Assembly: GCF_002723835.1 (NCBI RefSeq)
Contig: NZ_BEWG01000115.1
Span: 102,565-166,564 of the forward strand
Source of the DNA: Mycobacterium sp. shizuoka-1
GTDB taxonomy: Bacteria; Actinomycetota; Actinomycetes; Mycobacteriales; Mycobacteriaceae
Direction: 5' to 3'
Length of the DNA stretch: 64,000 bases
This document shows, in pieces, positions 15,906 through 24,673 of this stretch. A program made the translations under genes and the position numbers. The notes beneath the pieces are model-generated. The model was not told the DNA's origin. It saw nothing but the letters and a program-made list of their open reading frames with translations, and did no database searches. Within the stretch, counting starts at the first letter, position 1, and every line of letters starts with the position of its first letter.

Positions 15906-17275
15906 CGGCGCACCAGCAGATCGCCGACCGGCGCCGGATCGCGGGGCTCGGGTGGGTCGAGCGGGTAGCCGATCGCGATGGCGCCCAGCGGCTCCCAGTC
16001 AGGCGGCAGGTCGAGAATGTCGCGGACGAGTCCGGCGGCGAAGATGGTCGAGCCGATCCAGCAGCTGCCCACGCCGCGGACGGCCAGCCCGACCAGCAGA
16101 GCCTGCACCGCCGCGCCTACCGCGACGGTGAACATGGTGTGCTCGGCCACCGTTCGGGCCTGGTCCGGATAGCTGTGCGCCCCTTCGGGAACCAGGAACG
16201 GAATCACGACCTCTGGTGCGTCGTACAGGATCTGCCCCCGGCGCACGCGCCGCTCGACGGCGTCGGCCGGCCTGCCGTCGGCGGTGAGATCGGCGCGCCA
16301 GGCGTCTTTCATCGCATCCAGCAGAGCGGTGCGACGTTCGCGGTCGGCCAGCCAGACGAACCGCACCGGCCGGGTGTGGTGCGGGGCGGGCGCGGTGAGC
16401 GCCTCGGCCACCGCGGCCTCGATGAGAGCCCCGTCGACCGGGTCGGCGGCGAACTGGCGCACCGACCGGCGCAGCAACTGGGCCTGGCGGCGGCCGAGTT
16501 CGATCGATTCGGCAGTGCCCAGCCAGAACAGGTCGTCCTCTCCGCTGCGCAACAGGCGGGCCGCGCTGGAGCCGTCGTCGTCGAGGTGCAGGCCGCGCAC
16601 CACCGCGACCGGGACCGCGGTGAGTTTTCCTTTGACAAGGTCGGCGGCGGCGGCGATTTCGTCGGCCACCGCCACCTCGGTGACCACCAGCTCGTTGCCG
16701 TGCTGGTCGACGGCGCCGGCGTAGCCGTAGAGCACCGGCAGCCCGGACGAGCCGATCGCGGCATCGGTCTGACCGTTGCGCCAGGCCCGTCCCATCGTGT
16801 CGGTGACGAGCACCGCGACAGTCACACCCAACCGCTCGCGCAGCGCCGTCCGCAGAGCGGCCGCGCTGCGGTCGGGATCGACAGGCAGCAGGGCCAATTC
16901 GGTCGATCCGACATTGGAGCCATCGACACCGGCGGCTGCCTGGACGATGCCGTTGCGGTTCTCGGTGATCAGCGTCCGACCCTTGCGGGCCAGGACGCGT
17001 ACCGCCTCGGCGTCGATCAGACTGCGGCGCAGGGTGTCTCGTTCCTCAGGGTCGGCTGGCGCGTCGACGATACGGCCCTCACACTTGGACATCACCTTGC
17101 TGGTGACGACGACGACGTCACCGTCGCGGAGCCAGGGCGCGGCGGTGCTCAACGCCGCGGCCAGGTCGTCGCCCGGCCGGAACTCGGGCAGGCCGGTGAC
17201 GGGCAGGATCTCGACGGGTGCGGCGCTGCCGTGGTCGCCTCCGGGCGGAGGCGTCGGGCTCGAGCCGAGCGTCAC
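15902..17275 (-). CDS. fbiB: Bifunctional F420-0:gamma-glutamyl ligase / FMN reductase
   Basis: A 457-residue two-domain enzyme of coenzyme F420 synthesis. Residues about 20-245 form the CofE-type gamma-glutamyl ligase (VVVTSKVMSKCEGR, VLARKGRTLITENRNG, VTDTMGRAWRNGQTDAAIG). Residues about 255-457 form a nitroreductase-fold domain (RRSVRQFAADPVDGALI and a C-terminal VRGVGSCWIGSTIF) that reduces dehydro-F420-0 with FMNH2. The start is GTG 17275, overlapping the fbiA stop by four bases. The length agrees with mycobacterial FbiB (about 448). Confidence 0.95.
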   Translation of the reverse strand: MTLGSSPTPPPGGDHGSAAPVEILPVTGLPEFRPGDDLAAALSTAAPWLRDGDVVVVTSKVMSKCEGRIVDAPADPEERDTLRRSLIDAEAVRVLARKGRTLITENRNGIVQAAAGVDGSNVGSTELALLPVDPDRSAAALRTALRERLGVTVAVLVTDTMGRAWRNGQTDAAIGSSGLPVLYGYAGAVDQHGNELVVTEVAVADEIAAAADLVKGKLTAVPVAVVRGLHLDDDGSSAARLLRSGEDDLFWLGTAESIELGRRQAQLLRRSVRQFAADPVDGALIEAAVAEALTAPAPHHTRPVRFVWLADRERRTALLDAMKDAWRADLTADGRPADAVERRVRRGQILYDAPEVVIPFLVPEGAHSYPDQARTVAEHTMFTVAVGAAVQALLVGLAVRGVGSCWIGSTIFAAGLVRDILDLPPDWEPLGAIAIGYPLDPPEPRDPAPVGDLLVRR

Positions 17276-18273
17276 CGTGCCACACCGGCCAATTCGAGGC
17301 CGGCCCGGACCATCTCGGCGGTGGCCGACGGGTCGGACATCAGCAGGGGTATCGATTTCACCGTCACTCCGGGTATTTCGGCGTGGTCTGCTTCGGAGAT
17401 CAACCAGTAGTCCAGGATTCCGGTCGCCGATCGCGCGCCGTAATGGCGGGCCACCGCTTGCGACGACGTCTCGACGCCGATCACCGAGAGGCATTCGTCG
17501 GCCATGCCCCGCAATGGCTTTCCGCCGATGATGGGGGAGTAGCCGATGACGGGGGCGGGGGTGGACCGCAGGGCGGCGCGGACTCCGGGGATGGCCAGAA
17601 TCGCGCCGACGCTCACCACCGGGTTCGACGGGGCCAGCAGGACGACGTCGGCGTCGGTGATCGCGTCGACGACACCGGGCCCGGCAGTGGCGCTTTCAGA
17701 TCCCACGAACGCAAAGCTGTGCGTGGGGACCTGGGCCCGGTAGCGCACCCACCACTCCTGGAAATGGATGGCTTTGCGGTCACCGGTCTCGGGATCGTCG
17801 ATCACCACGTGGGTTTCGCACCGGTCGTCGCTGGCGGGCAGCAGCGTGGCGCCCGGCTTCCAGCGATCGCACAGCGCCTCGGTCACCTGCGACAGCGGAT
17901 ACCCGGCCCGCAGCATTTGACTTCTCACCAAATGCGTGGCCAAATCCCGGTCGCCCAAGCCGAACCAATCCGGCTGCACACCGTAAGCAGCCAATTCCTC
18001 TTTGGCATTCCACGTCTCGTTGCGATGGCCCCAGCCGCGCTCGGGATCGATACCGCCACCCAGGGTGTACATGCAGGTGTCGAGGTCCGGGCAGATCCGC
18101 ACGCCATGCATCCACGCGTCGTCGCCGATGTTGACCACGGCGGTCAGCGCGTGATCAAGATCGCCTGTGGCTGCGGATATCTGGCCGGCGAACTGGCCGA
18201 GCCCGAGCAGTCGTTGCACGCCGAGCAGGAAGCGGGCCCCTCCGACGCCGCCGACCAGAGCGGTGATCTTCAC
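17272..18273 (-). CDS. fbiA: Phospho-L-lactate/enolpyruvyl transferase (CofD)
   Basis: A 333-residue CofD-family transferase that joins the activated PEP or lactate donor to the deazaflavin FO, giving dehydro-F420-0. The N-terminal LVGGVGGARFLLG, NIGDDAWMHGVRICPDLDT, and LAPSNPVVSVGAIL loops are all family hallmarks. I chose GTG 18273 (VKITALVGG), which gives a length almost equal to M. tuberculosis FbiA; an open frame of 16 more codons upstream shows no family similarity. It is divergent from whiB2 across 299 bases. Confidence 0.95.
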   Translation of the reverse strand: MKITALVGGVGGARFLLGVQRLLGLGQFAGQISAATGDLDHALTAVVNIGDDAWMHGVRICPDLDTCMYTLGGGIDPERGWGHRNETWNAKEELAAYGVQPDWFGLGDRDLATHLVRSQMLRAGYPLSQVTEALCDRWKPGATLLPASDDRCETHVVIDDPETGDRKAIHFQEWWVRYRAQVPTHSFAFVGSESATAGPGVVDAITDADVVLLAPSNPVVSVGAILAIPGVRAALRSTPAPVIGYSPIIGGKPLRGMADECLSVIGVETSSQAVARHYGARSATGILDYWLISEADHAEIPGVTVKSIPLLMSDPSATAEMVRAGLELAGVAR

Positions 18274-18403
18274 ACCGACCGACACTAGGCGGTCGGGGCT
18301 TTCGGTGGTGCACGCGGTCACGATCGCGTCACTCCCGAGACACGCCGAGGCATCGACTCGCCGAATTGTCCAAGGGAAATGGTATTAATTTCGGTTCAAT
18401 CGC

Positions 18404-18432
18404 TTGACCGCACCGGCGCGGCCGTGTCTAAT
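18404..18432 (+). promoter_or_regulatory. Candidate whiB2 promoter in the 299-bp fbiA-whiB2 gap
   Basis: TTGACC (18404-18409) and TCTAAT (18427-18432) stand exactly 17 bases apart, near-consensus for a housekeeping sigma factor, with about 135 bases of leader before the whiB2 ATG. The rest of the 18274-18572 gap is comparatively A/T-rich (for example ggtattaatttcggttcaat at 18381-18400) and no further gene is visible in it. Confidence 0.55.
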
Positions 18433-18572
18433 CACATCAGTGTCATTTCCCGGTCGGACCTGCCGGTTTCGGTGTCCCAGACCGTGATTCGACCAGGTGT
18501 TCGAATTGAGTTGGGCACACTTCATAGTGGGCGACATGCAAAAGATCTACGAAACCAGGTGAGGAGGCGGAA

Positions 18573-18932
18573 ATGTCCTTTGAGCACGTAATCGGCGCGA
18601 TGGGGTTACCGCAGTCCGTTCCCGGCTCGCAGACGATGGGGGTTATGGCACGCGCTCACCTGAGTTTGGTGCCGGACCCGATCATCGACGCGACACCGGA
18701 TACGGCCGAAGACGAAGACCAGTGGCAGGAACGTGCGCTGTGCGCGCAGACCGACCCCGAAGCATTCTTCCCCGAGAAGGGTGGCTCCACCCGCGAGGCC
18801 AAGCGCATCTGCCTGGGCTGCGAAGTGCGCGACGCGTGCCTCGACTACGCCCTGGCCCACGATGAGCGGTTCGGAATCTGGGGCGGGCTCTCCGAGCGGG
18901 AGCGTCGCCGCCTCAAGCGCGGCATCGTCTGA
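18573..18932 (+). CDS. whiB2: WhiB-family iron-sulfur transcription factor (WhmD)
   Basis: A 119-residue WhiB protein, a Fe-S cluster-binding partner of the primary sigma factor; WhiB2/WhmD is needed for septation and division. The four cluster cysteines are Cys57, Cys80, Cys83 and Cys89. They are followed by the sigma-contact turn GIWGG (101-105) and a basic C-terminal tail RRRLKRG. The ATG at 18573 has an excellent GAGGAGG. This gives about 30 residues more at the N-terminus than M. tuberculosis WhiB2 as I remember it; ATG 18645 would give the shorter form. Confidence 0.93.
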   Translation: MSFEHVIGAMGLPQSVPGSQTMGVMARAHLSLVPDPIIDATPDTAEDEDQWQERALCAQTDPEAFFPEKGGSTREAKRICLGCEVRDACLDYALAHDERFGIWGGLSERERRRLKRGIV

Positions 18933-18944
18933 CCGCGCGCGACC

Positions 18945-19439
18945 TTAGTCCTCTTCCATACTCGGGTCGATGACGGACGGTTCGACCCCGAGATAGGTGG
19001 CCACCTGCGCCACCAAGATCTCGTGCAGAAGATCGGTCAGATCGATCGAGTCTTTGGCTCGCCGTTCGATCGGCTTGCGAAACAGCACTATTCGGGCCCG
19101 CGTGGCGTTACCGCGAACATCGACCCCGGCCGGGATCAGCCTGGCCAGTGCGATCGGCCCATCGGCGACCACTTCGGCCGGCCACTGCACACTGTCCGGA
19201 TCCTTCGGCGCGATGCGCGGGATCTCGTCGACGGCGACATCAAGACCGGTGAGCCGCTGTTGCCAGCGCCGCTCGATCGGCTCGTAGGCTTCCAGCACCG
19301 CCATGTCGAACCGCTCCGCGCGGCTGCGCCAGCCCGGCACAGTCGGTGGCAGCAACGGACCGCGCATCTCGCGTCCCCGGCGCGACCCCGGACCGCCGCC
19401 GGAGCGGCCACCTCGCCGGGAGCTGCGGGAATCGGGCAC
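18945..19439 (-). CDS. Metallopeptidase-family (Zincin_1-like) protein with HExxxxQ
   Basis: A 164-residue protein equivalent to Rv3259. The core runs from MRGPLLPPTVPGW through FDMAVLEAYEPIERRW to LLHEILVAQVATYLG. Related proteins are annotated as zinc metallopeptidases with an HExxH helix; here the helix reads HEILVAQ, so the second histidine is missing and activity is doubtful. The start is uncertain: GTG 19439 gives an Arg/Gly-rich N-terminal stretch, while ATG 19367 (MRGPLLPP) gives the compact 140-residue form. It ends 12 bases from the whiB2 stop, tail to tail. Confidence 0.75.
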   Translation of the reverse strand: MPDSRSSRRGGRSGGGPGSRRGREMRGPLLPPTVPGWRSRAERFDMAVLEAYEPIERRWQQRLTGLDVAVDEIPRIAPKDPDSVQWPAEVVADGPIALARLIPAGVDVRGNATRARIVLFRKPIERRAKDSIDLTDLLHEILVAQVATYLGVEPSVIDPSMEED

Positions 19440-19529
19440 GAGGGTGATCGTAACGGTTGTGAATCGGCCGCCTGCCGGCTGCGCGTGTCCGCTGCTCACC
19501 TGTGAATGAACCGCGATAGCCTCACGGGC

Positions 19530-19958
19530 GTGAATGTTCCCCGTCGCTGCTGCCGGCCCGGGTGCCCCCATTATGCGGTGGCGACGCTGACGTTCGTCTA
19601 TTCCGATTCCACCGCCGTCGTCGGCCCGCTGGCAACCTCGCGCGAACCGCATTCCTGGGACCTGTGCGTCGGTCATGCCAACCGCATCACCGCGCCGCTC
19701 GGATGGGACCTGGTTCGCCACGCCGGCCCGTTGCCCGAGTACCCCGACGAGGACGATCTGGTCGCCCTCGCCGACGCCGTCCGAGAAGGCCGCGACGGAC
19801 TGTCGGCACGCCCACCGGTTGCCGGCTTCTCCGATCCCAGCGGCGCCGCCCACGCGCCCGCGACCGGTGCCCCGATGATGCCGGCGGCTGCACACCGGCC
19901 GACCGCAGCCGGCCGTCGCCGTGGACACCTGCGGGTACTGCCGGACCCGGCCGACTGA
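19530..19958 (+). CDS. DUF3499 family protein
   Basis: A 142-residue actinobacterial protein of unknown function (Rv3258c type). It begins with a cysteine cluster, RRCCRPGCPHYA, followed by TLTFVYSDSTAVVGPLA and a CVGHANRITAPLGW segment; these cysteines and histidines suggest a small metal-binding domain. The C-terminus is a Pro/Ala linker ending RRRGHLRVLPDP. I start at GTG 19530, just before the conserved NVPRRCC; an in-frame ATG at 19506 would add eight unconserved residues. It precedes pmmA by 77 bases on the same strand. Confidence 0.85.
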   Translation: MNVPRRCCRPGCPHYAVATLTFVYSDSTAVVGPLATSREPHSWDLCVGHANRITAPLGWDLVRHAGPLPEYPDEDDLVALADAVREGRDGLSARPPVAGFSDPSGAAHAPATGAPMMPAAAHRPTAAGRRRGHLRVLPDPAD

Positions 19959-20035
19959 CGAGATAGCGGCCCTTACTGCGGCGGCGGAACAGATAGGCTG
20001 GCGGCCAAGAGTCCCTCTCGGTCAGGAGATCCGCC

Positions 20036-21427
20036 ATGTCCAGGCCCGCCGATGCGGTCCGTCGTGTGATCAAGGCTTATGACGTGCGCGGCCTGGTCGG
20101 TCAGGAGGTCGACGAGGGCTTCGTGGCCGACGTCGCCGGCGCGTTCGCCCGCCTGATCCGGGTCGAGGGCGGCCGACAAGTGGTCATCGGCTACGACATG
20201 CGGGAAAGCTCGCCCACCTTGGCTGCGGCCTTCGCCGAGGGGGTGACCGCACAAGGTCTGGACGTGGTGCGGATCGGATTGTCCTCCACCGACCAGCTGT
20301 ACTTCGCGTCCGGCTTCCTCGGCTGTGCCGGAGCGATGTTCACCGCCAGCCACAACCCGGCCGCTTACAACGGCATCAAACTGTGCCGGGCCGGAGCCAA
20401 ACCGGTCGGCGAGGACACCGGGCTCGCGGTGATCCGCGACGAGGTGATCGCCGGGGTGCCCGGCTACGACGGCGCGCCCGGTCAGATCCGCGACCAGGAC
20501 GTGTTGGCCGACTACGGCCAGTTCCTTCGCTCGCTGGTCGACATGGCCGAGCTGCGCCCGCTGCGGGTCGCGGTCGACGCGGGTAACGGCATGGCCGGGC
20601 ACACCACGCCCGCCGTGCTGGGGCCGATCTCGTCGCTGACGGTGTTGCCGCTGTACTTCGAGCTCGACGGGGCGTTTCCCAACCATGAGGCGAACCCGCT
20701 GGAGCCGGCCAACCTGGTCGATCTGCGGCGGTTCGTGGTGGACACCGGCGCCGATATCGGGCTGGCGTTCGACGGGGACGCCGACCGCTGTTTCGTGGTC
20801 GACGAGCGCGGCGAGCCGGTCTCGCCGTCGGCGGTCACCGCGCTGGTGGCGGGTCGCGAACTCAGCCGGGAGATCGGCGCGACGGTGATCCACAACCTGA
20901 TCACCTCGCGCGCGGTGCCCGAGCTGGTCATCGAGCGCGGCGGCACACCGGTGCGCTCACGCGTCGGGCACTCTTACATCAAGGCGCTGATGGCCGACAC
21001 CGGGGCGATCTTCGGCGGAGAACACTCCGCGCACTACTACTTCCGGGACTTCTGGGGCGCCGACTCCGGCATGCTGGCCGCGTTGCACGTCCTGGCCGCA
21101 CTCGGCGAGCAGGATCGGCCGCTCTCGGAACTGATGGCCAACTACCAACGGTACGAAGCTTCCGGGGAGATCAACTTCCGGGTCACCGACGCACCAGCCT
21201 GCGTCGACGCGGTGCTGAAATCCTTTGGCAATCAGGTTGTTTCGCTGGACCACTTGGATGGCGTGACGGTCGACCTCGGTGCCGGCGCGTGGTTCAACCT
21301 GCGCACGTCCAACACCGAGCCGCTGCTGCGTCTCAATGTCGAAGCGCGCACGTCCGCCGAGATCGACGAAATCGTGCGGCGGGTGTCCGACGACATCGCC
21401 GCCGAGCAGAGCGAGCCGGTGCCGTGA
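20036..21427 (+). CDS. pmmA: Phosphomannomutase / phosphoglucomutase
   Basis: A 463-residue alpha-D-phosphohexomutase interconverting mannose-6-P and mannose-1-P for GDP-mannose supply. Domains in order: an N-terminal domain with KAYDVRGLVG; the phosphoserine loop TASHNPAAYNGIK; the metal-binding DGDADRCF; the sugar-binding GGEHSAHYYFRDFW; and the C-terminal phosphate site RTSNTEPLLRLN. AGGAG lies about 12 bases before the ATG. It corresponds to Rv3257c (pmmA, also called manB). Its stop overlaps the next gene's GTG (GTGA). Confidence 0.95.
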   Translation: MSRPADAVRRVIKAYDVRGLVGQEVDEGFVADVAGAFARLIRVEGGRQVVIGYDMRESSPTLAAAFAEGVTAQGLDVVRIGLSSTDQLYFASGFLGCAGAMFTASHNPAAYNGIKLCRAGAKPVGEDTGLAVIRDEVIAGVPGYDGAPGQIRDQDVLADYGQFLRSLVDMAELRPLRVAVDAGNGMAGHTTPAVLGPISSLTVLPLYFELDGAFPNHEANPLEPANLVDLRRFVVDTGADIGLAFDGDADRCFVVDERGEPVSPSAVTALVAGRELSREIGATVIHNLITSRAVPELVIERGGTPVRSRVGHSYIKALMADTGAIFGGEHSAHYYFRDFWGADSGMLAALHVLAALGEQDRPLSELMANYQRYEASGEINFRVTDAPACVDAVLKSFGNQVVSLDHLDGVTVDLGAGAWFNLRTSNTEPLLRLNVEARTSAEIDEIVRRVSDDIAAEQSEPVP

Positions 21428-22500
21428 GTGCTGCGCACGTCACCGTCGACCTCGACGACACCGAAGGTCTGCTGGAGGCCGACCGAGACGGGTTGTTACG
21501 GGCCGCGGCGATGGCGGGCGCTCAGGTGCGCGCCACCGCGGCCGCGGTCGACGAAGGCGAGTTGGCATCCATCGCCGGCGGCCACCGGCCGCGGACGGTG
21601 ATCTGGGTGGCCGGTCGGGGAGCCGCCGAGAGTGCCGGTGCGATGCTGGCCGCCACGCTGAGCGGGGTGGCCGGCGAGCCGATCGTGGTGGCATCGGAGT
21701 CGCCGCCCTGGATCGGCCCGCTCGACGTGCTGATCGTCGCCGGCGACGACGCCGGAGACCCGGCACTGGTGACCGCGGCGGCGACCGCGGTGCGCCGCGG
21801 CGCCCGGGTTGTCGTGGCGGCACCCTACGAGGGACCGCTGCGCGATGCCACCGCTGGGCGCGCGGCGGTGCTGGAACCGCGGCTGTGGGCGCCCGACGAA
21901 TTCGGGCTGAGCCGCTACCTGGCGGCCGGGTTGGCGGCAGTGCAGGCCGTCGATCCGGCGTTGCAGACCGATCTCGCGACCCTGGCCGACGAACTCGACG
22001 CCGAGGCACTGCGTAACAGCGCCGGCCGTGAGGTGTTCACCAATCCGGCCAAGGCGCTGGCCGAGCGGATGTCCGGTCGCGACGTCGTGCTCGCCGGTGA
22101 CGGAGCGGCCACCCTGACTCTGGCCCGGCACGCTGCGGTGGTGCTGCTCCGACTGGCCGGCAAGGCAGTCGCCGCCGCGGGGCTCTCCGACGTCCTCGTC
22201 GCGTTGCGCACTGGTGTGGCAACGCAATTCGGTGACCCGGTGGACGCGCTGTTCCACGACGAGGAGCTGGACGGTCCGCTGGCCAGAGGGCCGCGGGTGC
22301 TGGCACTGACCCTGGAGGCCGACCGGCCGCTGGTCGCCGCCCGGGTCAGCGGATTCGACGACGTCGATCTGGTGGGGGTCGAGGACATCGGCGAGGCGGG
22401 GGCGGCGCCCGCACCGAGTGGACGTGCCGAACAACAGTTGGCAACGCTGGCCGTCCGACTGCAGATGGCCGCGGTTTACCTGAGATTGGTGGGGGGATAG
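21424..22500 (+). CDS. TobH-like / SIS-domain sugar isomerase-related protein
   Basis: A 358-residue protein lying between pmmA and manA (Rv3256c type). It resembles bifunctional phosphoglucose/phosphomannose isomerase-like proteins, with an alternating alpha/beta N-terminal half (LIVAGDDAGDPALV, RVVVAAPYEGPLRD) and a C-terminal isomerase-like helical part. I do not see a clear catalytic set, and its biochemical role is not known. The GTG start at 21424 overlaps the pmmA stop by four bases and it ends eight bases before manA, which points to mannose metabolism. Confidence 0.75.
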   Translation: MSAAHVTVDLDDTEGLLEADRDGLLRAAAMAGAQVRATAAAVDEGELASIAGGHRPRTVIWVAGRGAAESAGAMLAATLSGVAGEPIVVASESPPWIGPLDVLIVAGDDAGDPALVTAAATAVRRGARVVVAAPYEGPLRDATAGRAAVLEPRLWAPDEFGLSRYLAAGLAAVQAVDPALQTDLATLADELDAEALRNSAGREVFTNPAKALAERMSGRDVVLAGDGAATLTLARHAAVVLLRLAGKAVAAAGLSDVLVALRTGVATQFGDPVDALFHDEELDGPLARGPRVLALTLEADRPLVAARVSGFDDVDLVGVEDIGEAGAAPAPSGRAEQQLATLAVRLQMAAVYLRLVGG

Positions 22501-22507
22501 CTTCGGC

Positions 22508-23734
22508 GTGGAATTGCTACGAGGGGCGACCCGTACCTACGCGTGGGGATCTCGGACGGCCATAGCGGAATTCACCGGACGGCCTTCGCCGACCCCACAC
22601 CCGGAGGCCGAGCTGTGGTTCGGTGCGCATCCCGGGGATCCGGCCTGGCTACAGACCGCCGACGGCGAAACGTCACTGCTCGAGGCGGTGCGCTGCGACC
22701 CCGACGGTCAGCTGGGGTCCGCGGTGCGTCACCGCTTCGGTGACGTGCTGCCGTTCCTGGTCAAGGTGCTCGCAGCCGAGGAGCCGCTGTCCCTGCAGGC
22801 CCATCCCAGCGCCGAACAAGCCGTGGAGGGTTACGTTCGGGAGGATCGGGTCGGCGTGCCGCTGAATTCGCCGATCCGCAACTACCGCGACCGCAGCCAC
22901 AAGCCGGAACTCCTGGTGGCGCTCAGCGATTTCGAGGCGCTCGGCGGCTTCCGGCCCGCGGCCCGTTCGGTCGACTTCATGCGGGCGCTGTCGGTGTCGG
23001 ACCTCGACCCGTTCATCGCGTTGCTCAGCGGACAGTCCGATGCCGACGGGCTGCGCGCCCTGTTCACCACCTGGATCACGGCGCCACAACCGGACCTGGA
23101 CACGCTGATCCCGGCGGTGCTCGACGGTGCGGTGTCCTACGTCCGGTCCGGGGCGGCGGAGTTCGCCGACGAGGCCAAGACGCTGCTGGAGCTGGGAGAG
23201 CGGTATCCCGGCGACGCGGGCGTGCTGGCGGCCCTGCTGCTCAACCGGATCTCGCTCGCCCCGGGCGAGGCCATCTACATGCCGGCCGGCAATCTGCACA
23301 GCTACATCCACGGTGTGGGCATGGAGATCATGGCCAACTCCGACAACGTCCTTCGCGGTGGGCTCACCCCCAAGCACGTCGACGTCCCCGAGCTGTTGCG
23401 GGTGCTGGATTTCACCCCGGCCGACGAGGCGACCCTGCGCACGCCCACCCATCGCGACGGCATCGAACTGATCTACGACACCCCCGCGGTGGAGTTCGCC
23501 GCCTGCGTCCTCATGCTCGACGGGGACAACCTGGGTCACGAGATCGACGCCCCGTCGCGCCATGACGGCCCGCAGATCCTGGTCTGCACCGAGGGGTCGG
23601 TGGTGGTACGTGCCAAGTCCGACGTGGTCGTGCTCGAGCGCGGCTCCGCCGCCTGGGTGGCCGCCGATGACGGTCCGATCCGGCTGGAGGCGAGCACGCC
23701 TGCCAAGCTGTTTCGGGCTACGGTTGGCCTCTAG
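22508..23734 (+). CDS. manA: Mannose-6-phosphate isomerase, class I
   Basis: A 408-residue zinc enzyme interconverting fructose-6-P and mannose-6-P, the entry to mannose for cell-wall glycolipids. It has the N-terminal RGATRTYAWGSRTA, the zinc-site PLSLQAHPS motif, and the second metal/substrate region YMPAGNLHSYIHGVGMEIM followed by GGLTPKHVD. The start is GTG 22508. It follows the TobH-like gene and precedes a CDF transporter by 18 bases. Confidence 0.95.
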   Translation: MELLRGATRTYAWGSRTAIAEFTGRPSPTPHPEAELWFGAHPGDPAWLQTADGETSLLEAVRCDPDGQLGSAVRHRFGDVLPFLVKVLAAEEPLSLQAHPSAEQAVEGYVREDRVGVPLNSPIRNYRDRSHKPELLVALSDFEALGGFRPAARSVDFMRALSVSDLDPFIALLSGQSDADGLRALFTTWITAPQPDLDTLIPAVLDGAVSYVRSGAAEFADEAKTLLELGERYPGDAGVLAALLLNRISLAPGEAIYMPAGNLHSYIHGVGMEIMANSDNVLRGGLTPKHVDVPELLRVLDFTPADEATLRTPTHRDGIELIYDTPAVEFAACVLMLDGDNLGHEIDAPSRHDGPQILVCTEGSVVVRAKSDVVVLERGSAAWVAADDGPIRLEASTPAKLFRATVGL

Positions 23735-23752
23735 AAACGGGAGGGGCAACCG

Positions 23753-24673
23753 ATGTCGACCGAGGGCAGTACCAAGGCGATTCTGGCGGCGCTGGCCGCC
23801 AACGCGGGTATCGCGGCCGCCAAATTCGTCGGGTTCCTCATCACGGGCAGCTCGTCGATGCTGGCCGAGTCAGTGCACTCGGTGGCCGACACCTCCAATC
23901 AGGGACTGCTGCTGCTGGGCCAGCGCCAGGCCCGCAAGGAGGCCGACAGCCTGCACCAGTTCGGCTACGGCCGCAGCCGGTACTTCTATTCGTTCGTGGT
24001 GGCCTTGGTGTTGTTCAGCCTGGGCTCGATCTTCGCCTTGTACGAGGGCTACCACAAGATCAGCCACCCCGAGCCGCTGACGTCGCCGATCGTAGCGGTG
24101 GTGATTCTGGCGGTGGCAATCGCACTGGAGTCCTATAGCTTTCGGACCGCGATGGTGGAGTCGCGGCCGCTGAAGGGCACCAGCAGCTGGTGGCAGTTCA
24201 TCCGCCGGTCCCGCAGCCCCGAGCTGCCGGTGGTGTTGCTCGAAGACACCGGGGCGCTGGTCGGTCTGGTGTTCGCGCTCGCCGGAGTGGGCTTGACGAT
24301 CCTGACCGGCAACCCGGTGTGGGACGGTGTCGGCACGATGTTCATCGGCGGGCTGCTCGGGGTCATCGCGGTGATCCTGATGGTGGAGATGCACAGCCTG
24401 CTGATCGGTGAGGGGGCCACCGTCGAGGAGTGCCGCTCGATCCACACCGCGCTGGAGCAGACCGCGAACGTGGACCGGGTGATTCACCTGCGGACCCAGT
24501 ACCTCGGTCCCGAGGAGATGCTGGTGGGCGCCAAGATCGCGCTGGCGGCCGACACGGACCTGGCCACCGTGGCCGCGACGATCGACAACGCCGAGGCCGC
24601 CGTGCGTGCGGCGGTGCCCGCCGCCCGGGTCATCTATTTGGAACCGGATCTGGATCGCGCGCTGGCGCGTTAG
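23753..24673 (+). CDS. Cation diffusion facilitator family transporter (ZnT9-like)
   Basis: A 306-residue CDF protein with about six transmembrane segments and a C-terminal cytoplasmic domain. The first site reads AESVHSVADTSNQ (E/H/D set rather than the DxxHSxxD of classic zinc exporters), followed by HQFGYGRSRYFYSF; the second reads LLEDTGALVGL. This pattern resembles the SLC30A9-like branch. The metal specificity is not clear. A possible RBS (gggaggggc) precedes the ATG. The last 44 bases overlap the convergent oxidoreductase. Confidence 0.85.
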   Translation: MSTEGSTKAILAALAANAGIAAAKFVGFLITGSSSMLAESVHSVADTSNQGLLLLGQRQARKEADSLHQFGYGRSRYFYSFVVALVLFSLGSIFALYEGYHKISHPEPLTSPIVAVVILAVAIALESYSFRTAMVESRPLKGTSSWWQFIRRSRSPELPVVLLEDTGALVGLVFALAGVGLTILTGNPVWDGVGTMFIGGLLGVIAVILMVEMHSLLIGEGATVEECRSIHTALEQTANVDRVIHLRTQYLGPEEMLVGAKIALAADTDLATVAATIDNAEAAVRAAVPAARVIYLEPDLDRALAR

